Source: Candidatus Limimorpha caballi
Lineage (GTDB): Bacteria; Bacteroidota; Bacteroidia; Bacteroidales; F082
Length of the DNA stretch: 64,000 nt
Reading direction: 5' to 3'
NCBI GenBank assembly: GCA_018064605.1
Contig: JAGHUX010000005.1
Span: 124,001 to 188,000 of the forward strand
Positions 53,234-61,565 of the stretch are shown here, in pieces. Position numbers and translations under genes: made by a program. Positions within the stretch are counted from its first letter, which is position 1. Every line of letters starts with the position of its first letter. The notes under the pieces are model-generated. The model saw only the letters and a list, made by a program, of their open reading frames with translations. It ran no database searches and was not told the DNA's origin.

Positions 53234-53760
53234 TTGCTTTTTTTCATCTTTATCAGACTCATGATTCTCACCGGACGGTCGCCGCCAACTTCGAGGTTAG
53301 GGCATGTCGTCTCGCGTCCCGTATCGGAGAAGCCACATTTCGCCATCACGCGTCCCGAAGACGGATTTTCCGGAAAATAATCGCCCCAAAGACGCGTGAA
53401 GTGCTTCACTTCAAAACAATAATCAACGACAGCCCTCATGGCCTCGGTGCAGATGCCTTGGTTCCAATATGGTCTGGCAATCCAATAACCCACTTCGGCT
53501 TCATCGTCAGCAATCGGCAGATTCGAGGCCGAGGACGGCAGATAGCCCACGCAGCCGATCGGTTCGCCGGTTTCCTTTAATTCCACCGCCCACATGCCTT
53601 CACCGCTGAACACGGTCCGTATTATTTCACGGCTCTCCTCTACGCTTTGGTGCGGAGGCCAGCCGGCACGCGGCCCCACTTCGGGGTCGGAGGCGTACTT
53701 GTAAAGTGCTTCCGCATCGGTTTCAACCCAAGGACGCAATATCAGTCTTTCTGTTTCCAT
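53230..53760 (-). CDS. GNAT acetyltransferase (RimJ/RimL type)
   Basis: 176 residues with ERLILRPWVETDAEALYKYA at the start, VGYWIARPYWNQGICTEAM in which the acetyl-CoA loop is partly changed (RPYWNQGI), and the C-terminal VMAKCGFSDTG. RimJ/RimL-like proteins acetylate N-terminal or small-molecule amines; substrate unknown. It starts 1 nt after the previous gene's stop. Confidence 0.88.
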   Translation of the reverse strand: METERLILRPWVETDAEALYKYASDPEVGPRAGWPPHQSVEESREIIRTVFSGEGMWAVELKETGEPIGCVGYLPSSASNLPIADDEAEVGYWIARPYWNQGICTEAMRAVVDYCFEVKHFTRLWGDYFPENPSSGRVMAKCGFSDTGRETTCPNLEVGGDRPVRIMSLIKMKKSK

Positions 53761-53761
53761 T

Positions 53762-54643
53762 TTATCTTCTCCACCTTTTCAGCATCGGGAAATAACTATA
53801 CATCATCTGCTTGTACTCGTCGCGCGTCATCGGCTTCGGAAAGTGCTTGTTCACTTCATCGACAAATTGTGAACATTGTTCAATCATCTCATCCATGCTA
53901 CAATCCTGCAAGAATTCACCGTCTTTGTAGCAGTATTTGCAGTAATCGAAATTGATGCTGCCGTCGGCTTCTCTGCCGCAATCTTCATCTTTGGCGAGCG
54001 GCATGCCGCAACTCTGGCAGAATTGCGGCAGCTGGCCTTCCTTCAGATGCTTCTCTTTTACAGGAAACGACGCTTCGTAAGCCGCAAAATCATCCGGCCT
54101 TTCATCGCACACGAAATAGCCTTCAGGTGTATGATATGTGCCTTCGACTCCGCTCAGGTAGCCCGGAATGATTTCCTGAGCTAAAAAATACGGCACTTCA
54201 CTTTCGACAGGCTCGCCGTGATAATGGATTTTCAAACTGCTGGCCAAGACAAAACCTGCATGTTTGTAGAAGTCGATGTTGCCTTCCATGCACAGCACGC
54301 CGACGCCCATCTCTTTAGCTTTCCCGATGGAATATTGAAGAAGTTTCAGGCCGTAGCCTTTCCGCTTATAATCAGGATGTATGCTGATGGGGCCGAAAGT
54401 CCATGCCGGAAAAGGCGTACCGTCCATTTTAACGATTTCGGCTTTGGAAAACATCACATGGCCGATGATTTTTCCGTCTTCTTCCATCACGAAATCGAGT
54501 TCCGGAATGAAGTCGGGGTTGTTTCGATATTTGTTGAGGACGAAATGTTCCTTGCACCCGGGACAATAGACATTCCAGAATGCCTCGCGGGTGAGGTTCT
54601 CCACCTCGCGGTAATCTTCAGGTTGTTCTAAACGAATGTTCAT
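53762..54643 (-). CDS. GNAT acetyltransferase fused to a C-terminal zinc ribbon
   Basis: 293 residues. GNAT domain at 1-150 with ISIHPDYKRKGYGLKLLQYSI (acetyl-CoA loop KRKGYG). The remainder after about 205 has FCQSCGMPLAKDEDCGREADG and FDYCKYCYKDGEF, four cysteine pairs of a putative zinc-ribbon domain that also occurs alone in other bacteria, followed by a helix (MDEMIEQCSQFVDEV). The linkage suggests a zinc-dependent partner or substrate-binding domain. Middle gene of a four-gene cassette. Confidence 0.85.
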   Translation of the reverse strand: MNIRLEQPEDYREVENLTREAFWNVYCPGCKEHFVLNKYRNNPDFIPELDFVMEEDGKIIGHVMFSKAEIVKMDGTPFPAWTFGPISIHPDYKRKGYGLKLLQYSIGKAKEMGVGVLCMEGNIDFYKHAGFVLASSLKIHYHGEPVESEVPYFLAQEIIPGYLSGVEGTYHTPEGYFVCDERPDDFAAYEASFPVKEKHLKEGQLPQFCQSCGMPLAKDEDCGREADGSINFDYCKYCYKDGEFLQDCSMDEMIEQCSQFVDEVNKHFPKPMTRDEYKQMMYSYFPMLKRWRR

Positions 54644-54660
54644 GGTTTCAATGTTTTAGA

Positions 54661-55011
54661 TTATTTCATTACCTCACACCACACTTTACCATGTCGGCAA
54701 AATACGGTGTAAATCTTCGTTCCTTTCACTTGCGCCACGCGCACCTCTGCGGCCTGTTCGGGAAACAGACGGATGAGCTCAATACGGTCGTAACGTTCCG
54801 ACACGACAGCGGCAATATAGTCGTCCTTTGTCATCGGGCAAGTGTATTCCAAAAGGTATTCGCCATCCATCTCCGTGATGGCAGGAGTCGTGTTTCCATT
54901 TTCAATGAACACGGGTTCGATTTTGCTTCCGCAGCATTCAATTGACGGTTTGCCGTAGGTAATGCCGACATTGCCGCATTTGGAGCAATAATAGATGTTT
55001 AATTTATTCAT
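54661..55011 (-). CDS. Small zinc-finger protein resembling desulfoferrodoxin without its iron ligands
   Basis: 116 residues. The start YYCSKCGNVGITYGKPSIECCG has two CxxC-like cysteine pairs, as in the desulforedoxin-type domain. The rest follows the order of a superoxide reductase domain (YLLEYTCPMTKDDYIAAVV, then the closing YTVFCRHGKVWCEV). However the HPM of the active site reads CPM, and the CxxH is CRH. If the likeness is real, the site cannot hold the normal His4Cys iron. Probably first gene of the cassette after merR. Confidence 0.5.
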   Translation of the reverse strand: MNKLNIYYCSKCGNVGITYGKPSIECCGSKIEPVFIENGNTTPAITEMDGEYLLEYTCPMTKDDYIAAVVSERYDRIELIRLFPEQAAEVRVAQVKGTKIYTVFCRHGKVWCEVMK

Positions 55012-55097
55012 TTCCGTTGATTCACAATATTTTAAATTTCTAATTCAAACGATTTGAAAGCACATCTCCGAAAATCCCGAAGACATGCTTTCGTTTT

Positions 55098-55925
55098 TTA
55101 TTCGACTTTCTCCACCGGCACTTGGATGATTGTCAGCCACCTTTCAGGGTTGTCCTCGTTCCATACGCCATCGACGTAATTGGCTCGCGGTTCGCCGGAG
55201 ACCTTGTAGCCTTCCTTCTCAATCCACGCGAAAACATCAAGATAGGCTTGATAAAGTTTGTCGTAACTTCCATAAACCTTCATGCAGACCGCCGTCGGCA
55301 CTTCAGGAATCTCCTTGAACTTAATGATGTCGGTGTCCACGCCTTTCTCGGTCATCTGTTCACAATATTCAATGTCGATGTTTTGCGGTTTATAACCGCC
55401 ATATTCTATTGTATAACAATAACTTGGGTTAGCGCATTTGCAATTAATCCTGATCATTTCCGGCATGATGACGTTGCAAATCAGCTCGCCAAGTTTTTCA
55501 TAACACGGAATGACCGTTCTGTGCGCCGCTACGATAATCGCCGGCAGTCTCTCAATTGTGATTTGTTCCATTTTCTGTTTCTTTTTTTGGGACTTCACCA
55601 ATGCCTTCAGCTGTGTCTGACGTTTCTTAAGTCGCTGAAGCTCAGTCTCGCAGATGCGAATCTTGTCTTCAAGGACTTTTATCGAAGGATAATGTGTCTC
55701 TTCATCAAAAAGCTCGCGAATCTCTTCCAACGAAAATCCCAACTCCTTCAATATCAAGATGTCCTGCATTTTCTGGAACTGACCGACCGAATAATACCGG
55801 TAGCCTGTCCATTCATCGACGATTTCAGGCTTGAACAGCCCGATTTCCTCGTAATGCCTGAGCGTCCGAACCGTCACGCGGCAGAGGCGCGAAAAGTCAC
55901 CGATTTTTAATTTGTTTACATTCAT
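55098..55925 (-). CDS. MerR-family regulator with GyrI-like effector domain
   Basis: 275 residues from the ATG at 55925 (GTG four codons earlier is less likely). N-terminal MerR helix-turn-helix: KIGDFSRLCRVTVRTLRHYEEIGLF and GYRYYSVGQFQKMQDI. A long coiled coil spans about 80-120, and a C-terminal GyrI-like ligand-binding domain covers about 125-275 (AIIVAAHRTVIPCYEKLGELI). Such regulators sense hydrophobic cations and activate resistance genes. The cassette of acetyltransferases on the same strand starts 86 bp downstream, so it may be the target. Confidence 0.92.
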   Translation of the reverse strand: MNVNKLKIGDFSRLCRVTVRTLRHYEEIGLFKPEIVDEWTGYRYYSVGQFQKMQDILILKELGFSLEEIRELFDEETHYPSIKVLEDKIRICETELQRLKKRQTQLKALVKSQKKKQKMEQITIERLPAIIVAAHRTVIPCYEKLGELICNVIMPEMIRINCKCANPSYCYTIEYGGYKPQNIDIEYCEQMTEKGVDTDIIKFKEIPEVPTAVCMKVYGSYDKLYQAYLDVFAWIEKEGYKVSGEPRANYVDGVWNEDNPERWLTIIQVPVEKVE

Positions 55926-55950
55926 AACACCGTGCACTTGTTATTCGCTG

Positions 55951-55958
55951 CAAAATTA
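55951..55958 (-). promoter_or_regulatory. -7 element for the MerR-family gene
   Basis: TAATTTTG on the minus strand, 25 bp before the start at 55925. Confidence 0.5.
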
Positions 55959-56028
55959 CACCATGACGTTACGGACGAGTCAAGCGATTTCTCAATTATT
56001 TTTTATTTGCTTAAATATCAGATACTTA

Positions 56029-56871
56029 TCACAACAACAGGCCCGACATGAACCCGTCATGTCTGATTCCGAACGCGTCGAGTTTCGGCGCCGTCTTTGC
56101 GATTATCTCCTCTTCGTTGCCTTGGAGCGGGAAATACGTCACCGCCTCGACATCGCGCGAGAAGACGATTTCGCCGTGGAACTGCAGTTCGTAATTCTCG
56201 AATCCGGGCATGTCATCGGCGGCTATGGAGAGTCCGTTGGGCTTTGAAACAGAAAGTCGGCCGTTCTTCAACATATCGTAAAAGAACATCAATCCGTTGA
56301 ACCAACCGCCTTTATTCAAAGTCGGGTCTGTCGGGAAACCTTTGATACATAACGCTTTGGGGTTATTTACAAAAGTTGGAGACTTGAGCAGCGACTCATC
56401 GAAGTTGAAGCTGCTTCCGACTGTCATCGTCGTGCGGTCGATGAGATTCTCCTTTCGCAAAGTCAGCATTATGGAGCCGTAATGATAGAACAAGTCCGGG
56501 TCACGCGCGAGGTCGGCGACCTTGTTTTTTCCGGTCAGGACGCCGTATTTCGGGAAATCGGAGTTTTCAAGGCTGTTTGGATTGACTCCGTACATTCGTC
56601 TCACCCATTCCCGGCGTGTCTCGACGCCTCCGTTGCTCGTGCCGTGCCCGGTCTCAAACATGCTCTTAACTCTGTCTGACTCAACGATTTTCTCAAAATC
56701 ATTGGCGCGGACGCACATCGAGAAATCACTTTTTTCAACAATCTCCTTCAGGAACGATTCCACTTCCCGCACCTTGCCGGCGTCCCTGCCGTAAACCATC
56801 GAATGCAGCTGCATCCTGAAACGGTAAGTCGGGGCGTAACCTTCCAAAATCTTTAATTTTTCGTCTGTCAT
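56029..56871 (-). CDS. DUF3626-like protein, possible ADP-ribosyltransferase fold
   Basis: 280 residues from the ATG at 56871, 10 nt after the tetR stop. The segments FETGHGTSNGGVETRREWVRRM, FPKYGVL, YHYGSIMLTLRKENLIDRTTM and near the end ELQFHGEIVFSRDVEAV follow the layout I know from DUF3626 proteins (TGxSNGG, a WExRxFG-like block, YGALN, FGS.H.RL, VHG.v...RDV.A). The family has an ART-like arrangement of Arg, Ser and Glu, but that is inferred. No signal peptide. The function is unknown; control by the adjacent TetR is likely. Confidence 0.6.
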   Translation of the reverse strand: MTDEKLKILEGYAPTYRFRMQLHSMVYGRDAGKVREVESFLKEIVEKSDFSMCVRANDFEKIVESDRVKSMFETGHGTSNGGVETRREWVRRMYGVNPNSLENSDFPKYGVLTGKNKVADLARDPDLFYHYGSIMLTLRKENLIDRTTMTVGSSFNFDESLLKSPTFVNNPKALCIKGFPTDPTLNKGGWFNGLMFFYDMLKNGRLSVSKPNGLSIAADDMPGFENYELQFHGEIVFSRDVEAVTYFPLQGNEEEIIAKTAPKLDAFGIRHDGFMSGLLL

Positions 56872-56881
56872 ATTTTTGAAT

Positions 56882-57469
56882 TTATCTGTGAATAATCCAG
56901 TTGTCAATCAAATCGTCGATGGTCTTGAGATATAGTCTCCATCCGTCATCAGTGCTGATGTCGAGGCCACGTTTTTGCGGCATGTCGAGTTTTATCATCG
57001 TCATAGTGATTGAATTGTCAACGAATGTCGCGAATGCGAGAGCTTCTTCACCGCTGATATTCAATTCATTGCAATATTTACGGAGATTCTGCCATGCTGC
57101 GACCTCACGTTCAGACCTCAGACTTTTTATCACGTCATTGTCAGCCGTTATTTCCCAACGATAAAACTTCCTCACCATAGGATTGTTTTTGAGAATCAAC
57201 GCCTTATGACGAAAAATATCTTTAATTCTTCCGACGACTGTGTCATTTAAAGAAACATCTTCCGGCACCTGACTCCAGAAATCATTCGCCTCGATCACAC
57301 GCATTATCAATCCGGAAAGCGAATCGAAATACCTGTAAACGAGCATTTTCGAAACCACGGCCATTCTTGCCACCTTCGCGATGTTCAACCCTTCAAATCC
57401 CTCATTTTCAATAATTTGAACAGCCGCATCTATGATTTTCCGTTCTGTGTTGCACCGATTTTTCATCAT
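56882..57469 (-). CDS. TetR/AcrR-family regulator
   Basis: 195 residues. N-terminal helix-turn-helix: IIDAAVQIIENEGFEGLNIAKVARMAVVSKMLVYRYFDSLSGLI. The C-terminal ligand-binding domain shows no clear similarity. It is the first gene of a two-gene unit with the DUF3626-like gene. The promoter contains a perfect palindrome of TetR-operator type, so it probably represses itself and the downstream gene. Start at 57469 (MMKNR) or one codon later. Confidence 0.93.
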   Translation of the reverse strand: MMKNRCNTERKIIDAAVQIIENEGFEGLNIAKVARMAVVSKMLVYRYFDSLSGLIMRVIEANDFWSQVPEDVSLNDTVVGRIKDIFRHKALILKNNPMVRKFYRWEITADNDVIKSLRSEREVAAWQNLRKYCNELNISGEEALAFATFVDNSITMTMIKLDMPQKRGLDISTDDGWRLYLKTIDDLIDNWIIHR

Positions 57470-57494
57470 TTAATTTCTGTTAAAATTCAGTCTG

Positions 57495-57525
57495 CAAAAA
57501 TATGTTACCCCGTGGTAACATGCAA
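57495..57525 (-). promoter_or_regulatory. Promoter of the tetR-DUF3626 operon
   Basis: On the minus strand TTG at 57525-57523, 20-bp spacer, TATTTTTG at 57502-57495. Complete consensus match, 26 bp before the start at 57469. Confidence 0.8.
57502..57521. promoter_or_regulatory. TetR-type operator inside the promoter spacer
   Basis: Perfect palindrome ATGTTACC - CCGT - GGTAACAT. It fills the space between the TTG and TATTTTTG elements, so a bound dimer would block RNA polymerase. Confidence 0.75.
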
Positions 57526-57596
57526 GAGAAAAATTAAAATATTTTCAGTCGGGCAACAAATTTCAAATTTTTGATGAAGTTTTCGGAAAAGAGGTG

Positions 57597-57604
57597 TATT
57601 TTTG
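57597..57604 (+). promoter_or_regulatory. -7 element for the thioesterase gene
   Basis: TATTTTTG followed by CAGCGG; TTG at 57571-57573 lies 23 bp upstream. It faces the tetR promoter divergently. Confidence 0.55.
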
Positions 57605-57771
57605 CAGCGGATTTCAGGGTGAAAAGTCACGAAGAGAGAATATTTTGCAGGCTCGATTCGTGTCGGGTGTCAGGACGAGGCTGTCGTCTGTGATCACCGG
57701 CGGCAGTTTCCACGTCAAACATCCATTTACTCTGTGATATACAAACTTTTAACACAATAAAAACCGACACA
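57605..57771 (+). other. Long untranslated leader of the thioesterase gene
   Basis: 167 nt between the -7 element and the start codon, GC-richer than most intergenic DNA here. It has small stems (GTGA-AAAG-TCAC at about 57618, GACGA / TCGTC further on) and a GTG-started frame of 24 codons rich in Cys and Arg (FCRLDSCRVSGRGCRL). It does not match a riboswitch class that I know. Confidence 0.4.
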
Positions 57772-58239
57772 ATGCAAGCAACTTTTTCCCAGCGGCTCAT
57801 CAAGTTGGCCGACCTCAACCATCACCAGACCTTTTTTGCCGGACGCTGTTCGGAGTATTTCCTGGAGAGTTCATATTTCGCTGTGGCGCAGTACGTTGAC
57901 ACGAAGGACACGGTGCTTCTGGTGCTTCACGGCATCGACTTCAAGTTCCCGATTTTCGCGGGCGACATCGTGACATTCGAGAGCAAGGTCGTGGCGGCAG
58001 GCAAATCGACCATCACCGTTTACACGAAGATGTACCGCAGCCGCGAGCCGGAGAAGACGGCCGCCGATGGTTTCGCCACGTTCGCGTATCTCGACGAGAA
58101 CCATCATTCGAGGCCGCACGGCATCGTCATAACGCCCGTGACCGAGGAGGAGCGGTGGCTTAACAGCCAAGCCCTTGAGATCCTTGAAGAGTCCAGGAAC
58201 AGGGCGAAGGCTGCGTTGGGCCGGACTGCGGGGAGATAG
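57772..58239 (+). CDS. Acyl-CoA thioesterase-like hotdog protein
   Basis: 155 residues, one hotdog domain: KLADLNHHQTFFAGRCSEYF at the start, then the hotdog helix, FPIFAGDIVTFESKVVAAGK and TAADGFATFAYLDENHH. The family hydrolyses acyl-CoA thioesters; the chain length cannot be predicted. It is a single gene between the tetR promoter and convergent rpoD, 5 nt before the rpoD stop. Confidence 0.85.
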   Translation: MQATFSQRLIKLADLNHHQTFFAGRCSEYFLESSYFAVAQYVDTKDTVLLVLHGIDFKFPIFAGDIVTFESKVVAAGKSTITVYTKMYRSREPEKTAADGFATFAYLDENHHSRPHGIVITPVTEEERWLNSQALEILEESRNRAKAALGRTAGR

Positions 58240-58244
58240 ACGCT

Positions 58245-59111
58245 TTATGTCTCATCCATCACCTGCATCAGGCTTGACTTGGAGTGTGCGCGCAGTTTCT
58301 TCAGGGCCTTGTTTTTCACCTGGCGCACGCGTTCCCTCGTCATGTCGAGCATGAAGCCTATCTCTTCGAGGGTGCAGCTATGGTCGGCGTCGAGTCCGAA
58401 GTAAAGTGTCAGTATGGTGCGTTCACGTTCGCTCAGCACCGCGAGTGAGTGCCGGATGGCGGCGCGTTCCGTCTCGCGGACGAGGCTGACGTCAGTGTCC
58501 TTGTGGTCGTCCATGACCAGCGTGTCAGCCAGCGACACGTCATCGTCATCGGTCACCGGCGCATCCATCGACACGGTGTAAGTGTTGATGCCCAGCACAT
58601 ATTCCACTTTCTCCTCTGGCATGTCGAGATTATCGGCTATCTCCTTGACTGTCGGCTTGCGCTGATAAAGCTGTTCGAGCTGCGACGCCGTCTTCTTCAC
58701 GCGGCCGAGCATCCCCACCTGGTTCAGTGGCAGCCGCACGACCCTTGACTGCTCCGCGACGGCCTGCAATATCGACTGGCGGATCCACCACACGGCGTAT
58801 GATATGAACTTGAATCCTTTCGTCTCGTCAAAACGCTGGGCGGCCTTTATCAACCCGACATTACCTTCATTAATCAGGTCAGCCAACGCAAGTCCCTGAT
58901 TCTGATACTGTTTTGCCACCGACACGACAAAACGGAGGTTCGCTTCCACGAGGCGATTCTGCGCCGCCCGGTCGCCCTGCTTTATCTTCTGCGCGAGTTC
59001 GACCTCCTCTTCCGGTGTCAGCATCTCCATCTTGGCGATGTCGGCAAGATACTTGTCGAGAGCCCCCTGCTCTCTGTTTGTGATTGATTTAGAAATCTTC
59101 AACTGTCTCAT
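58245..59111 (-). CDS. rpoD: Primary RNA polymerase sigma factor
   Basis: 288 residues, the compact form of the Bacteroidota primary sigma factor without region 1.1. Regions in order: 1.2 (LDKYLADIAKMEMLTPEEE), 2.1-2.4 (RFVVSVAKQYQNQGLALADL, AAQRFDETKGFKFISYAVWWI), 3 and 4.2 (CTLEEIGFMLDMTRERVRQV). Its distinct region 2.4/4.2 is consistent with recognition of TAnnTTTG promoters such as those annotated here. It lies 63 nt downstream of the degP gene. Confidence 0.95.
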   Translation of the reverse strand: MRQLKISKSITNREQGALDKYLADIAKMEMLTPEEEVELAQKIKQGDRAAQNRLVEANLRFVVSVAKQYQNQGLALADLINEGNVGLIKAAQRFDETKGFKFISYAVWWIRQSILQAVAEQSRVVRLPLNQVGMLGRVKKTASQLEQLYQRKPTVKEIADNLDMPEEKVEYVLGINTYTVSMDAPVTDDDDVSLADTLVMDDHKDTDVSLVRETERAAIRHSLAVLSERERTILTLYFGLDADHSCTLEEIGFMLDMTRERVRQVKNKALKKLRAHSKSSLMQVMDET

Positions 59112-59174
59112 CTTGTTTGTTTTTTAATTTGTGTTTTTCAAACCTTCAATGTATTTTCAAAAATCATCTGCCTG

Positions 59175-60662
59175 TCAATTACGATAGAACTCGAATGTCG
59201 TCAGCCATTTGCCTTCGGTGTCTGTGCCTTCGATGCGCACCTTGCCGTTCCTGCCGCTGACCATGGCCTTGTTGAGGTCTTTCTCACCCGAGACCTTGAT
59301 GTTGTTCACCGACAGGATCACGAAGTCGTCACTCACGCCTTTCTTCTTCAATATGCCGTCCTTCACCTCGACAATCTTAAGGCCGTAATTTATGCCGAGT
59401 TTGCTTTGCAGGGCCGGCGACAGGGGCTGCAGCACGATCCCGAGCGTCTCGTTGTAGAAGCTGTCTCCATCCTCCATCACCTCGACGTTCCCGTGGATAT
59501 TCACCAGCGTCACATCGAAGTCCATCTTGTCGCCGCCGCGTGACACTCTCACCTTGACGGCATCGCCGGGGCGGTATTGTCCGATCACGCCTATGAGCTG
59601 CGAATAAGTGTCAACGGGCAAGTCATTGACGCTCAGTATCACGTCACCGACTTTGACGCCGGCTTTCTCCGCGCCGCAGCCCGGTTCGAGAGCGGCGACA
59701 TAGACGCCTGACAAAATGTCAAGGCCTTCCCTTTCCGCCACCTCTTCGGTCACCTCCCTGACGGAGACGCCGAGGTACGCGCGTTGCAGCGAGCCGAACT
59801 GCAAGAAGTCGCCGACAACCTTTTTTGCGATGTTCGAAGGTATCGCGAACGAATATCCCTCATAACTGCCGGTGCGGGAGGCAATCGCCGCATTTATGCC
59901 TATGAGGTCGCCCTTGACATTCACCAACGCGCCGCCGCTGTTTCCGGGATTCACCGCCGCGTCGGTCTGTATGAAAGACTCTATGGTACCGTCTCCCAAG
60001 ATGTTGATATTACGCGCCTTGGCACTGACGATGCCGGCCGTCACCGTCGAATTCAGGTTGAACGGGTTTCCAACCGCAAGTACCCACTCGCCGACATGAA
60101 CCTGGTCGGAGTCGCCAAACGCCAGATATTCAAGCCCTTCCGCATCGACTTTAATCAAGGCGATGTCGGTATTCGGATCCTTCCCGATCAACGTGGCCTG
60201 CCTCTTGTGTTTGTCGTTGAACGAGACCTCGATCGTACTCGCGCCGTCAACGACGTGGTTGTTCGTCACTATGTAACCATCAGGAGAAATCACGACACCA
60301 GACCCGTAGCCGTCCGCCACATTTTCAGGCACTTGCATCCTTCCGCCATAGATCTGCTCAAGCAACGGACCGAAGAAATCGTAGTAGCTGTTGCCTTTCG
60401 TGACAATCTTTGTGTGAATGTGAACGACGGCATTCACCGTCTTCTCCGCCGCACTTACAAAATTGTTTTCCGCCGCCGATTCAGGAAGATAAGACACCTG
60501 AGAACACATCGCCCCACTGCCATTAAGACTCTTCTTATCAGACACTTGGGCTACCACGGACTTCTCAAGATTTTTTTGATTCCTAAACAAAACCGACGTC
60601 ACGGCCACCATTCCGACAAGGGCGACAGACATCATACCAATTAAAAAATCAGTCTTCTTCAT
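59175..60662 (-). CDS. Periplasmic serine protease, DegP/HtrA family
   Basis: 495 residues with an N-terminal signal anchor (about 7-26). The trypsin-like domain has the catalytic triad His136 (NNHVVDG), Asp166 (PNTDIALI) and Ser242 (NPGNSGGAL). Two PDZ domains follow (about 300-395 and 405-495). It degrades or refolds damaged envelope proteins. No strong promoter was found in the 96 bp shared with divergent dapF. Confidence 0.94.
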   Translation of the reverse strand: MKKTDFLIGMMSVALVGMVAVTSVLFRNQKNLEKSVVAQVSDKKSLNGSGAMCSQVSYLPESAAENNFVSAAEKTVNAVVHIHTKIVTKGNSYYDFFGPLLEQIYGGRMQVPENVADGYGSGVVISPDGYIVTNNHVVDGASTIEVSFNDKHKRQATLIGKDPNTDIALIKVDAEGLEYLAFGDSDQVHVGEWVLAVGNPFNLNSTVTAGIVSAKARNINILGDGTIESFIQTDAAVNPGNSGGALVNVKGDLIGINAAIASRTGSYEGYSFAIPSNIAKKVVGDFLQFGSLQRAYLGVSVREVTEEVAEREGLDILSGVYVAALEPGCGAEKAGVKVGDVILSVNDLPVDTYSQLIGVIGQYRPGDAVKVRVSRGGDKMDFDVTLVNIHGNVEVMEDGDSFYNETLGIVLQPLSPALQSKLGINYGLKIVEVKDGILKKKGVSDDFVILSVNNIKVSGEKDLNKAMVSGRNGKVRIEGTDTEGKWLTTFEFYRN

Positions 60663-60700
60663 GTTAATAAAATTGTTGTTATACTTATGTCAAAAATTTA

Positions 60701-60708
60701 TAACTTTG
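60701..60708 (+). promoter_or_regulatory. -7 element for the dapF operon
   Basis: TAACTTTG with a TTG at 60676-60678 (22-bp spacer), 50 bp before the dapF start. Confidence 0.55.
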
Positions 60709-60758
60709 CATCAATTTTCTTGCCGAAAATCTATTTTGACAAAAAAATTTAAAACTTT

Positions 60759-61565
60759 ATGAAAATTATTGATAGTCAATTCATTAAATTCAGCAAGTTT
60801 CATGGTGCAGGTAATGATTTTGTGATGGTAAACGCAAAAGACATGCCTTTTGTTGCATCAGACAAGGAAATTTTTGAAATATGTCACCGTCGGACAGGCA
60901 TCGGCGCCGACGGTATGATTGTGATTTTGCCATCTGAAAAATATGACTTCAGAATGAGATACTACAACTGCGACGGTCGTGAAAGCACTTTCTGCGGCAA
61001 CGGCGGACGTTGTGCGGCGGCGTTCGCCCATTCGCTTGGAATCGCCTCGCAAAATATTGTGTATGAAGCAGTTGACGGCGTTCACGAAGCCGCTGTCAGT
61101 ATGGTCTCCGGCCACGAATTCAAAGTGTCACTTTCCATGCGAGACATCGACAGATTTGAAATCGACGATGAGAGGCTGCTCATTGACACGGGCTCGCCTC
61201 ATTACGTGACGCGTGTCAGCAACCTGAAGGATTTCGACGTGGTGAGGAACGGTGCGTCAATCAGGTACGACAAGAATGTTTCCCGCGACGGTGTCAATGT
61301 GGATTTCATGGAACAGATTGACGGACAATATAATATAAGGACATACGAGCGTGGTGTCGAGGACGAGACTTTGGCTTGCGGCACGGGCGTGACCGCCTCT
61401 GCGATAGCGGCATCGCTGTGGTACGGCGGCGACGACATTGACATCCGGACGACGCTGGCGACGTTGAACGTGAGGTTCAGACGCGACGGCGACCGCATCA
61501 GCGACATCGTCCTGACAGGCCCCGCGACACATGTCGGCGACGGAGTGTATTTTTTGAGAAGATGA
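60759..61565 (+). CDS. dapF: Diaminopimelate epimerase
   Basis: 268 residues with the two catalytic cysteines in ESTFCGNGGRCAAAF and ETLACGTGVTASA, and the N-terminal FHGAGNDFV. It interconverts LL- and meso-diaminopimelate for lysine and peptidoglycan. First gene of an operon in which each gene overlaps the next by 4 nt, and which includes mltG, another peptidoglycan gene. Confidence 0.97.
   Translation: MKIIDSQFIKFSKFHGAGNDFVMVNAKDMPFVASDKEIFEICHRRTGIGADGMIVILPSEKYDFRMRYYNCDGRESTFCGNGGRCAAAFAHSLGIASQNIVYEAVDGVHEAAVSMVSGHEFKVSLSMRDIDRFEIDDERLLIDTGSPHYVTRVSNLKDFDVVRNGASIRYDKNVSRDGVNVDFMEQIDGQYNIRTYERGVEDETLACGTGVTASAIAASLWYGGDDIDIRTTLATLNVRFRRDGDRISDIVLTGPATHVGDGVYFLRR

Noticed and set aside
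57605..57771. Known riboswitch (cobalamin, TPP, SAM or c-di-GMP)
   Set aside because: None of the conserved core sequences of these classes was found in the leader.
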